Of a stretch of DNA of 64,000 bases, positions 34,161-44,586 are shown in pieces (positions within the stretch are counted from its first letter, which is position 1; each line of letters starts with the position of its first letter). The translations under genes and the position numbers were made by a program. The notes beneath the pieces are model-generated. The model made no database searches. It worked only from the letters and a program-made list of their open reading frames with translations, and was not told the DNA's origin. The DNA is from Capsicum annuum (Eukaryota > Streptophyta > Magnoliopsida > Solanales > Solanaceae), in assembly GCF_002878395.1 (NCBI RefSeq), contig NC_061120.1, positions 98,470,654 through 98,534,653 on the forward strand, given 5' to 3'.

Positions 34161-34377
34161 TATAAAAAGGGTTGCCATCATTGCATCACCATTTCCCATG
34201 CCTCCTGTCCCGCCTTTTATCCTTCCCTTTTCTTTATATCCTTAGTCTCCTTTCACCTTATGCCTTTTCACTTCCCTATTCCTATCCTTCCTGAATAGTT
34301 GCCTCCCTAAGTTCTCTTAACCATCCTTCCTTCTCCCTCTCTCTCTCCCTTTTTAAAAACTCTCTCTTTACTCTCTC
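34161..34377 (+). promoter_or_regulatory. TATA-like box and CT-rich leader before the extra ORF of K
   Basis: TATAAAAAGG at 34161-34170 is a good plant TATA box. It is followed by a strongly pyrimidine-rich stretch (CCTTCTCCCTCTCTCTCTCC and similar) up to the ATG at 34378. TATA, then CT-rich 5' leader, then ATG is a common plant gene arrangement. This suggests that the ORF came with its own promoter. Activity is inference. Confidence 0.45.
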
Positions 34378-35760
34378 ATGCCCAAACCCCGATCAATGGC
34401 TAATGTCTCCAAAATTTCCTCTGATGGTCCTATTTCTCTTTTAAAATCCTCTAATAAATCTTCATCTATTCTTCTTAAAAGACGGCAACCCTCTCCCTGC
34501 CCCGTCTCTTCGACAAAGAAAAACTATCCAAATCCCTCTAACTCTTTTCCTCCAGATGAGATGCACTAGTTCTTGACAAACCTCTCCAAAGAAAAGTTCT
34601 TATATTTCAAAAATCACTCAATATTTCCTGGGCATGTCATGAATCTAAGACAACTTAAAGATGTCTCGGCAATGTCTACGACTTTTTCAAATATAAAGAA
34701 TTGTCGCTGTTTTTCCAACTCCGTGGTACTCTAGTCTTTGAGGACCCTATTTTTATGTTCTATGGCAATCTTAAGATTTCTCCAGAAAGTAGGGAGTTTG
34801 AGACTCTTGCGTTTGACACAAGAGTTATCTTGAACAACTTTCTATTCGAGAAAGTTATTGATACAAAATTCTTCGGTGTAGTGCCCTTTAAGAAAAATAA
34901 TTGGCCTGAGGACTTCGAAGTGGGCTTCGAGAAAGACAAAAAGGTTTTGTTTGATTCCAAATCTGTTTTGTCTAGCTTTGGTCCTCTGTCAGTCTGCTTT
35001 AAATATTGCATTATGTCTCATAGTGTTGCCACCACTCTGATTCCTAGAAAAGGATCTATAACCAACATCATTTGTCTTGATGTTTTTGTGCTATACTGTT
35101 TGGTCAAGAAGATCAAATAGGAAACTTGGATTTGCGAGTGCATACTTGAGATCACAAGGGAAGCAAATACTTTGGCCAGTTTTCCATATGGACTACTTAT
35201 CACTCAAATCCTCCTGTACTACTCCATCAATTTCTCTGCCTACCCTTATAGAAGTCACTGCAACTTATGACTCAAGAACCTTTAGCAGCATAGGATATGT
35301 CCTGGTGGAAGATTAATGGTGCAGAAAAGAGTCATCTCAAGCAAAGAATGGTCCTATGAAGGTAAGTAAACCTATCTCTAACCCCTCTGTTTCTTTGATG
35401 AAGGAACTTGAAGAGTTCAAGCAGCGGTTCAAGGCTATTAGGGAAGGTATCAAGAAAATCCTAGAGTTTACTGCTAAGATCTTGGACCTTGGGAAAAGTA
35501 TAAGCTTAGAAATAAGCGTGGTTCAGCTAGGGCTTAATGGGATCAAACAAAAAGGATTCTAGTTATTATCTCGAGTGCTCTCTCTTATGGACTCCTTGGA
35601 ATCCCAAGTCTCTTCCTCAAATGATGATCTGGCTATCTGCATTCAAAACTCCTACTCTTACTTTGTCAAAAATGTTGAAAAATATAATGGAAAGTTCTAT
35701 CAAAATATGCATAATACTCTTACCTAATTTCTGGTAAAATGAAGAATTATGAACTTCTTA
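34378..35760 (+). pseudogene. Extra ORF of K, plant-transposon-like protein
   Basis: ATG at 34378 opens a Ser/Pro/Lys-rich N-terminus (MPKPRSMANVSKISSDGPIS ...). After a frame change near 34640 the main domain reads VYDFFKYKELSLFFQLRGTL, FMFYGNLKISPES and ETLAFDTRVILNNFLFEKVI, then TKFFGVVPFKKNNWPEDFEV and VATTLIPRKGSITNI, ending DVFVLYCLVKKIK at 35120. Further shifted frames give YDSRTFSSIGYVLVED and a Lys/Glu-rich helical C-terminus (ELEEFKQRFKAIREGIKKIL). It is not a pol domain. The layout recalls the same 'putative plant transposon protein' group as 10241-10917, from memory. Function is unknown. Confidence 0.5.
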
Positions 35761-36180
35761 GTCAAAAGGGGGTCTAGTCCCTTATGTCTTTGGGTTGTGA
35801 AGATGATTTTTACATCTTTTGACAATTTGTTTTGCTATGCTTAGCTATGACTATCATGGTTATCAACTTCCTATATAAATTACATGGTGCTCTGTCTGTA
35901 AATGCTATTTTCATTTCCTATTATTCTTTTTTATCATGCCAAAAGGGGGAGGGGAGAAAGACAAGAAAGAAAGCACCCATCAGTCAGCAGAAACAAGTCG
36001 ACTATCAACATACAAAAATTAACTAGTAAAACATGCAACAACCGAGATAATCTTAAGTCAGAGGGAGCAAAGTAAAAGTCAAATTTAAAAGTATAATAGC
36101 CAACTAATGGTTACAAAGTCACGGGGAGAAAGCTAACTTACAAAGAAGTCAACTGATGTTTACTCATGTTTGTCATTATA

Positions 36181-36193
36181 AAAAGGAGGAGAT
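36181..36193 (+). other. Polypurine tract of K
   Basis: AAAAAGGAGGAGA lies directly before the right LTR, the usual Copia plus-strand primer. Confidence 0.85.
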
Positions 36194-37104
36194 TATTATT
36201 CTCTAAAGTTTATATTTTAATAATGGCAAACTAATAAGTGAATCCTTACAAGATATTAAAGACCACTGATGAAGGAAGCCAACTCTAGAAAAGGAAGGAC
36301 ATTCAATCGCAAAATTATTATGACATTCTAACAAGCATCAGATAAATCAAGTATGCTGAAAAAATAAAGAAGAATCATCATCCTAAAGTTATGGTAGAGC
36401 GGGAATCATAGAAAAACAAGATCAATAAAAGAATCAATTAAGATCTAAACAAAATAAGGAAGGACACAATCATCACATAATACATCTAGATTAAAGAAAA
36501 TGACGTATCATGGACATATCTGGTATAGACGTGATCCAAAGCGCTATATGGACATATCAAACCGCTATATTCCTCAATCAAGGAATCAATCTAAGTTCTT
36601 TATTGAGAATACATCTCTTGGGTTTTCTTATGAAGAATAGCAGCCGAAGACTATAAAAGAAGAAGACCAAAGATAGACACTACTTACGAAACTTCAAGTA
36701 AAAACTTCAAAGTGTCTCAATCTTAGTCTAACAAGGCTTGTAACTGTATTTACAATTGACATATAAAGAGTAGGATCGAGTCAACTTTGTAATATCAACT
36801 GAAGCTGTGTCACAAGATCTGAAGAGTAAAATAGGTCTTCACAACTTATTTCCTATCATTATACTCAAACCAAACTTTCAACGATCTAAAGGACACTTGA
36901 AACCCAAGGGAAATGGACGTAGGTACAAGATTGGTGTGCCGAACCAAGATAAATTTTGTTGTTTAATTTATGTTTATTATTTATGTACTTAACTATGTAA
37001 ATTTAATCTGTCTGTGAAGTGTTTTTGATCTACAGGTGAGTCGACTGTGGGGAGTCAGTAGTCGACTTACAAAAGAAATTTCACTTCACCCCTCTTGAAT
37101 ATCA
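36194..37104 (+). repeat. 3' LTR of K
   Basis: It starts TTATTATTCTC (mutated TGTTAG start) and ends CTTGAATATCA. It is about 911 bp, collinear with 30725-31660. The edge at 37104 is fixed by the return to readable H reverse transcriptase ([11 protein letters not shown] on the minus strand). Confidence 0.8.
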
Positions 37105-37500
37105 TAAATGTTGTTGGGGCATTAGTTAATCTAAAAGACATAACCAAAATATCAAAATGCCTATACCGGGTATGAAAGGCAGTATTAGGGATATCCACCT
37201 CCCTAATCTTCAGCTGATGATACCCGAATAAAAGATCAATCTTGTAGAAAAACTTAGCACCTTGTAACTTATCAAACAAATCATCTATCCTCAGAAGAGG
37301 GTACTTATTATTTACCGTCACCTTATTCAACTGCCGATAATCAATACACATCCAAAGGGAACCATCTTTCTTACGTACAAACAATACTAGTGCACCCTAC
37401 ATGGACGAACTAGGACGGATTCAACCATTATCTAAAAGCTCTTTGAGCTGCTCCTTAAGATCCTTCAACTCAGCCGAAGACACTCTATATCGAGGAATAA
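37105..37500 (-). pseudogene. RT relic, N-terminal part (H)
   Basis: The minus strand reads [20 protein letters not shown], then [34 protein letters not shown] (first catalytic Asp region, with S/R of DLRSGYHQ changed), and [15 protein letters not shown] up to the Copia edge. It is the best preserved RT in the window, with few stops. It continues at 30724 beyond K. Confidence 0.9.
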
Positions 37501-38110
37501 AAATTTAATGAGTGTTCGAAATAAGATCAATCCCAAACTTAATCTCCCTATCAGGAGGAACACCAGGAAGGTCTTCAAGAAAAACCTTAGGAAATTCATT
37601 CACCATAGGGATAGAAGTCAAAGAAGGACCCTCTAAGTTAGAATCTTTAACCTGGACTAAATAATAGAGACAACCCTTAGAGATTAATCTCCGGGATCTA
37701 AGATATGATAAGAAATTCACCTTAGAAGCCAGGGAACCACCCTCCCACTCTAAAACTGATTCATTAGAAAATTTAAAGACAACCTTATGGGTCTGACAGT
37801 CTAGAGATGCATAGCACGAGTGTAATGAATCCATCCCCAATATGATATCAAAATCCACCATATTTAATTCAAACTGGTCCAACATAATTTCTTTATTACC
37901 AATAGATACCACACACCCCCTATAGACTCTTCTAGCAATTAAAGAGTCACCTACTAGGGTAGAAATAGAAAAAAGGTTCAAAACACACTCCGGACCATAA
38001 CCAAAATACATAGTCACAAATAGGGTCATAAAAGAGATAGTTGACCTCGAATCAAGTAAATATTACGCATTACAAAAAAATAGTTTTAACATACCATCCA
38101 TGACATCAAG
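37501..38110 (-). pseudogene. Retropepsin relic (H)
   Basis: The long open stretch 38029-37505 reads FGYGPECVLNLFSISTLVGD, then RRVYRGCVVSIGNKEIMLDQ, MVDFDIILGMDSLHSCYASL and the tail EFPKVFLEDLPGVPPDREIK that leads into RT. Upstream, at about 38040-38060, LDSRSTISF is the remnant of the active-site D-S/T-G strand, with G lost. The 174 residues are unusually well kept. It lies between the knuckle-bearing gag and RT as expected. Confidence 0.85.
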
Positions 38111-39380
38111 CGATGCCTCAGTTGCCTATCAGGTAGTGAAATCATAAAGACAGTTCTGACTAGTGTTAGAGCCAAATGGTGTACCCTTTGGTGCTGAAGA
38201 AGAAGAAGAAGCAATTAGAACCTTGTTTGTCCCTGAAGAAACCATACCAATATGGCAGTTTCTAAGAATATGCCTTGGCTGACTACAGTTGAAGCACCTA
38301 TCCCTTCTCCCATCACAGAAATTTTGATACAAATGACTACAAAATCTACAAGGAGGATATGATGGAGATGACTAAGCCTTACTAGCCTGAGAGCCCCTGT
38401 GCCCTAAATTTGTCACCACCTTAGAAAGGCCTATCTCTTGATGACTTTATGTGGGGGCACTAGACATTGAGTAAGACCTAAAATTTCCCCACTTTTTCTT
38501 GGGCCATTTCCCTCTATCAATGCTGTCTACTTTTGGCCACCACCCTATTAAGTAAATCTAAACTTCTTTCCCTACCTCTCTGCTAACTCAACCTATTTTT
38601 TTTCTCTTCCTCAACCTACTGCATGTACAAAACCAACTTGGATATTTCCATGTCCTTGTTTAACAAGGTCGCTTTACTCTCTAAGATCAAGTCTATGGAT
38701 AACTCAGAAGAAAACTTCCTCATTCTAGCAACTAACTCTGGAGCATACCGCGATAACTCATGAAACTTCAAGGCATACTTCTTAACTGACATCTTTCCTT
38801 TCTTCAGATTAACAAACTCTTTCTCTTTTGTCTCCCTTAACTCCTGAGGAAAGAAGCAGTCCAGAAAAGCATTAGAAAAATCCTCCCACAGAGATGACTC
38901 AACATCGTCACCCTATGTCTGACCCCACTCCTCTTACTATTATTATACCACATCCTTCAGCTGACAGGTGAAAAACTCCATACACTCAACATTAGTGGGA
39001 TGCATAATATGGAAAAAAAAATTATCTCATATTAAAACCCATAAGGATCCTCCTCAACCCTAACACCAGTAAAGGTTAGAGGATTCTAGCTTATGAACTG
39101 GTTAACCCTTGTACCCTCAGAAGATGGAGTAACATAACACCTCAGCTCATATTAAGAATCTACTAACGGTGCCAATATATGAATAGACTGATGAAACTTA
39201 GCATTTTTCACTTCAGCCTAAAGATATAAGGAAGGATTAGAGGGAACCAGTAGAACTGTAGGACAATCAGGGACTAGACCCCTAGAACGGGGCTACACTT
39301 CATAAGTATAGCATGTCCCATCAATATTATCCATGATTGGGACAGAGAAGTTTCCATGAGCTTTAGATTATAGAGTAGGC
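38111..39380 (-). pseudogene. Gag relic with zinc knuckle (H)
   Basis: A CCHC knuckle at 38255-38296 reads CFNCSQPRHILRNC. All Cys and His are present but the Gly before His is Arg. Upstream in translation (38330-39380) the capsid part is frameshifted. It still shows a Lys/Arg-rich segment (KKGKMSVKKYALKFHELSRY, about 38735-38815) and FFPQELRE (about 38835-38860), typical of this Gag type. The translation start would be near 39380, 200 bp inside the primer site. Confidence 0.7.
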
Positions 39381-39575
39381 ATGATCTAAAAAGTGAACAA
39401 ATTGGAATTAGAAGAGAATTCAAGACCTTTGACTCTACAGCTCAAAAACATAAGAAATAAAAACATTCCTAAATGTATTGTACCCTCTCCTTTATAATTT
39501 TGGAGCACTGCACACCCTTAAAAGAGACTCTAATTGATATGACTTTGTGGACTCCCAATTAACCATAAACCTAGG

Positions 39576-39587
39576 GCTCTGATCCAA
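39576..39587 (-). other. Primer-binding site of H (tRNA-iMet type)
   Basis: Minus strand TTGGATCAGAGC keeps the ATCAGAGC part of the standard site. It lies two bases inside the LTR edge at 39590. Confidence 0.8.
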
Positions 39588-39589
39588 TC

Positions 39590-40322
39590 TAACATGACCC
39601 AAATTAGGGCCTAGTCATATTGGGTGCCTCAAGTCTAATTGGGACCATACACCTCCCCTAATACCAAACCTAATCCACCCGGCAACCTATGTCGGATGAA
39701 TTCCAAACATATGTCAAGATCAAACAATAATAAAACAGAGTTATTAATAAAATTCATAACCATAACCAACCAAACATCCAACAAAATATCCAATCGATGT
39801 CAACCCAAATTGCAATACCAATACCAAGGCTGACACCAATACCTACACCACCCATGCCCATAGTAGTCACATAAAGATTCTAACACAAAAAAGAATATCC
39901 AGATAGGACATGCCCCCGGCCATGGCAAAAACAAAAGTCCAAGAAACTAAAATAATGTAAAGATGTCCATATTATAAAATGAATTCATTTGGAGTATGGA
40001 AGTTCACCACCCTGAATTAAGTCACGGAGTAGCAGGAGTAGTAAAGATGATTCCTACATCACATGGGGATATAGTGCCTTCTCATGGGCATGACGCACAC
40101 TTGTATAAGATGGTTAACATGATGAACGCAAATATTTACTCAAGAATAAGGATAAGATAATGTCATTATTCAAAACAAGAGTAAATAACTATATACAATC
40201 ACATATATATATACATATATACCATGCTGGTAAAGGGAGCTAGTTTTAGAATGTATTTAAAACCTTAACCCGAGTAGTGTAGCATGACCATTCTAAAATC
40301 ACCCACGAGATATATGGGTCCA
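39590..40322 (-). repeat. 5' LTR of H, inner part
   Basis: It is collinear with 25974-26706 of the left LTR. It is interrupted at 40322 by element J and resumes at 46083. The last five bases, GTCCA, are the left target duplication of J. Confidence 0.85.
40318..40322. repeat. Target-site duplication of J, left copy (GTCCA)
   Basis: GTCCA is repeated exactly at 46083-46087. The uninterrupted left LTR of H has a single GTTCA at the matching place (about 26695-26699), which confirms the insertion. Confidence 0.9.
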
Positions 40323-41826
40323 TGATGACTAGTGATTTTACCACCTATTCACACTTATCATTTGTGCACCTTGCCTTGTTTTGATTGAATAAGTGAGACA
40401 TAATTGTGATTAAATGCACTGATATCCATATTTTGCTGGCGCAAAGGTGATGAGATGAAAAGATGTAGATTGGATCTATAAAAGGAACAATAGGAAGCAA
40501 AGAAGTGCAGTTGAAGACCTGGATCATAACATAGCCTTAGTCTCGAACCGAGTGTAGCAGGTCAAAGTACCGAAATCTCATGGAATTGCCTATGCTCATT
40601 GTACTGTAATCACATTAAAAACATCACGAGCGCAGCCTAGTGAGATTTCAGACCAAGGGCAAAATTGTAAATGCAAGAAGTTGTCCTAAATCTGTGCAAA
40701 AAAAAAAATAAGACTCAAACCTTAATCTAGGGGATTAATATATGATTCTACAATCCTACATCCCATCCTAAGTTTAGGATTTTTGTAATTTCTTGGAGCT
40801 TGGAGCTAAATTTGTACTAATTTTGAGCAAAGAAGACATTACAGTGACTTTTAAGTGTAGATTTGGCATCACCCATTAAAGATTCATTGGATTCTAAACT
40901 GTGTTTTTCCCTCTCTTTATTTTCTTGTGGTTAACTTTGATGGAAATATTGGTTTATTTATGTTTATTATTATTATGATTTGCTAGATCTACCTCTTGGG
41001 GTTATTTTTGAATAGGAAGCAATTGTGCATGGGTTGTGATATATTTATGTGGAATTTAGTTATTGATGATGGATTCTATTGTTTCTTGATTTAATAGGAT
41101 GGGATTTGTGGGTGAAATCTCCAAATGCCTAAATGGGTTTGATGGATGAAAGTTCCAAAATATAGAAAGCCCTAGACATTCTTGAAAGAGGGGATTTGGA
41201 TAAACTTTAGGAACCCACATCATCCTTGAAAGAGAGATATAGAAACTAAAGCAATAGTAGATAATTCATGGGTATGTCTTGCCAATTTTTCACTATCTTA
41301 GATATAAGGGTGATTAGGAGATTAACTATCCCTTGAGTTGTATCCTAGAAATAAGGGTGCCTAATTGAGGTATTGGGTGGCTTAAATTACACATTCGTTA
41401 GGTACTCTAAAGGGTTAACGAGTGACATCTTTATAGGTTTGTTGAAAAACTAGCCTCAAGGACTTTAAACCTAGCCTACAATATCATCAACAACTAGAAT
41501 TTACATTGAATAATTACATACCCATGCATATCTTTCCCCTAGGATAGCATAGTCCCAAGATTAGTTCATAACTGATTACACTTTAATTATTATTAGTCTC
41601 AAATTAGTCCCTTAGAAGCCCAAGAATTTCTTTCATGTTTGAAAACATCAAAAAACCCCAAACAATTTTTTACTATTGGTATGAATTTAGTTAGTAAGTC
41701 TTGTTCCAAACCTACTCAATCACCATTCTCATTGTCCCTTATGGATTCGATCCTGACTCTTGTTGGGTAAATATATTGACGATGACTACCTTGCACTCAA
41801 ATTAACGTGTAAGTTGAGTGTTATCA
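40323..41826 (+). repeat. 5' LTR of J
   Basis: It starts TGATGACTAGTGATTTTACC and ends GTGTTATCA. It is collinear with 44587-46082, for example GGTGATGAGATGAAAAGATG, ACCCTAATC and GATGGATTCTATTG. It is 1,504 bp. Confidence 0.9.
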
Positions 41827-41830
41827 AAAA

Positions 41831-41848
41831 TGGCGCCATTTCCCAGGA
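41831..41848 (+). other. Primer-binding site of J (tRNA-Asp type)
   Basis: TGGCGCCATTTCCCAGGA follows the LTR by four bases and matches the complement of the 3' end of plant tRNA-Asp (TGGCGCCGTTGCCGGGGA) with four differences. Confidence 0.8.
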
Positions 41849-41979
41849 ACAGTTTGGTATATTGAGTTAGTTTGAAATTTTAGCCTACTTTCTTTAATTC
41901 AACCTTGTAAATATTTGTTTGTAATTTTATTTTTTACTTGTGTTAGGTATATTTTATTTATTTTTGTTTATTTCTTAAT

Positions 41980-43096
41980 ATGGCATCAAGTAATGAATGT
42001 GGTTTGGTTGTTGGAAAGAGTATCTTGATAAATCATATCCATATTATGGTGGATCCCACTTTTGGCAAGAATGTAGACTTACTCCTCAAAGAGAGATGTG
42101 TGCACCATCTAGATCTTATAGGGAGTATGTTTGTTATCTATGTGGTGGTTGAAATAGACATGGGAGATATTGTACAAATGTCTCCTTCCCCCATTAGACT
42201 AACTTGGTTGCTAGTTCTTCTCATGATTTTGATAGGTTTTATAAGAAACCAAGGGAAGAACGAAGAATAAAAAATATTGGTATTGAAGTAATACTTCAAT
42301 GTATATTGGAATGGGTTAAATCAATAGAGGATAAATTAGAACATTGGAGTGATTATTCAAATACCTCCTCCCCTCGTGATACTATACCATATGCTAGTTC
42401 TTCTTATAAGTTTGATAGATCTTCTGATGAGAAGAAGAAAGAGCAACATACCGGGTCCAATAGCTTTGAAGATATACTTCAAACTATCTTGGATCGGGTA
42501 ACTACAATAGGGGATAATATGCATGACATACATCAATCTAATGAGGCATTTGGAAGGGATATTTTCAAGGTAAAGGAAATGGGCAAGGAAATAAATCTTG
42601 CAAATGCCATTGCCTTGCCCACTCCCAGGATGAGGTTAATCAGGAAGAGAAACCAAGCTATGATGATGAGCTTGGCAACAAAGAACCCTTGACTTTCCAA
42701 CCAACCAAATCAAATGACGACGAAGATGCCAAAATAAAGAAAGCCATACCAGAGTAAAAAGAACAATCAAATCACATATCTTATGATGACTTTAGTTTAT
42801 TTTGGGCTGAAGGTGCTATGAAGGAGGAAATTTTGAAATTAAGGGTTGGACCTTATTCAACCCACTTTTCAATATTATTCCTAGAGGATGTGATGAGAAT
42901 CAATCCACCTAGACAACTAGTGGATTATGGGAAGACGGAGTCCGTTTCCTATATTTTGGAATTTGACATTCCAAGAGAGCAATTGGAACCCCATCTATCA
43001 AAGGCAAAAGAATACAACTTTCAATGCACAACGAGTCACTTATTAATGTGTTCACCTATTCTCAAGGAGGCAAACCAAAATTTTGATGTAAAATAG
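41980..43096 (+). pseudogene. Gag-like relic (J)
   Basis: ATG at 41980 opens a coding stretch that changes frame near 42210, then is open at 42204-42692 and again at 42818-43096. Visible features include an acidic and Ser-rich middle (NTSSPRDTIPYASSSYKFDR, EEKKKEQ-like runs) and a coiled-coil-like part (EDILQTILDRVTTIGDNMHD). The last part reads SYILEFDIPREQLEPHLS. In the second frame of the first part there are Tyr/Cys-rich phrases (YPYYGGSHFWQE, YVCYLCGG). I do not recognise a named domain. Its place after the primer site suggests a Gag or leader protein. Confidence 0.45.
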
Positions 43097-44586
43097 GGTA
43101 AAAGGTTCAAGCCTTCGAAGTAGTGTAATAGAACATGCATCGTCATAGCCCTACTTTAACCCACAGAGCCTCAAAGATGGAATGATCAGAAGTTAGGCTA
43201 AAGGTTCAAATCCTCTAAGTGGAGACACAAATGAGGATTATAAAAAGCCTCATTCCGGAATGAAAATAAGGCATTTGATGGCAGGCAATCCATCATTTTC
43301 ATATTTTATTCATATGTTTTAGGAATAATTAACATAATTTTCATGTTTCGTAGCTGTGTTGGATAGGTTGGAAGCTAAAAATAGGGGATAACCAAGTTAA
43401 GAAGTATGGCAGCCATGTAGAAAAATAGGGTAAATTAAAGGAGAAGATGGCCTTAGTTACCGCAATCATGGGTTGCGGGCCGTGATTGCGGTAACGCAAT
43501 CGAACCTATTAGTCCATGATTATGCCTCCGTGTCCATCCTTTCACATAGTTATCAGTGCGATTTTAGGGAGCCCTTTTACCCTATTTATGCTTTTATGTT
43601 ATGTAGTGAGGTCACTACAATTCTCTTTAGTTGTGGGTGTGGCCCTACCCTTGTGTGTACTCATTGGTTTGAAATACTTGAACTTAGTATATGCGAAGCG
43701 TGGAAAATTTATGAGTTGTTTGTTTTCATTTTTGGTTTTCCATTTCTTTTAATAATGGTATGGGTGACTTTTTCCCGATAATAGATTGAGTGATGACATT
43801 CTTAAGGGGAAAATGTCGTGTTTGGGATTTTTTTGAGACATAGATGTAGGGGAATTCTAAGTACCTATAGCATAAGTCTCATGGATGCAGGGGAATTCTT
43901 CATACCCATGGAATTTTGATTTGGTATCATGTTATACACTATTGGCGAAGTCTGAGTAGCCATATAGGTGGTTTTCCTATTTGGAGCAAAAATGAGAGGC
44001 TAAGGCTTCGGTTGTAGCCATAGTTTAGCAATTTATGTGTGGTGCTAATGTAAAATGAACAACCCCTTCCATAAAAAAAATCAAAAATCAAGGGCATGAA
44101 CGTGAGCAATTTTGTAAAACATTTTCTCTTTTTATGAATCCATAAGTTTTTGACTTGTAAATAATAATAGATACTCCAATTTTGTCATTCACGGGAGGGG
44201 CAATTGAGCTACCTTGGTGAAGTTTACATTCCATTTGTGGTGAACTATTAGTATTCATCTTTTGTATACTTGTGTTATTTAGAACTTGCCCCGTTAGTCT
44301 TTCAAAGCTAATTTTGATTGTAGTTGGTTGAAGAAATGATCACAGGCCATCCTTGTTATTATGGAAACGCACTCTAGACTAAAAAGCCTACCAATGCATA
44401 AATGAAATCACTAGTTATCCATTTTGAGCCTTTGGACCTTTCTTTGGAAAACACATTGCAAGCCATGAACCTTTTATTTTTTTTATCCCTCTTTTGAACC
44501 ATACCCTCCTTGAACTTGAAAATGCAACTTGAGGCACAAAGCTGTTTGGCCATGTGAAATGAAATACTTTAGGTAGTGACTAAGGT
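43097..44586 (+). other. Non-coding 3' interior of J
   Basis: No protein domain is visible. Open stretches near 43473-43781 overlap in two frames and look fortuitous. It contains a perfect 13-bp inverted repeat at 43456-43495. No clear polypurine tract is visible before 44587. Confidence 0.45.
43456..43495. repeat. Perfect 13-bp inverted repeat inside J
   Basis: GTTACCGCAATCA (43456-43468) and TGATTGCGGTAAC (43483-43495) are exact reverse complements around a 14-base loop. A further ACGCAATCG follows. The preceding phrase GGCCTTA and the CATGGG in the loop recall the hairpin of the J LTR at 44812-44835. Confidence 0.9.

Larger units (their letters stand above)
30725..37104 (+). mobile_element. 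Copia-type element K, gag plus an extra ORF, no pol seen
   Basis: Two 0.9-kb LTRs (30725-31660 and 36194-37104) flank a 4.5-kb interior. It has a Met-type primer site, a UBN2-type Copia gag with a zinc knuckle and a polypurine tract. Where protease, integrase, RT and RNase H should follow, I find none. Instead there is an 860-bp non-coding stretch, a TATA-like box, a CT-rich leader and a second reading frame unlike pol (34378-35760). K is therefore probably a non-autonomous Copia derivative that has gained a gene. It sits in H's RT on the opposite strand. Confidence 0.8.

Noticed and set aside
43456..43495. 13-bp inverted repeat as a MITE or DNA-transposon end
   Set aside because: The arms are only 14 bases apart, there is no target duplication, and the repeat lies inside element J with related hairpins in its LTRs.
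43473..43781. Two overlapping open stretches in J that look like membrane proteins
   Set aside because: They overlap in different frames with hydrophobic content typical of T-rich DNA, no conserved motif, and a start inside the inverted repeat.
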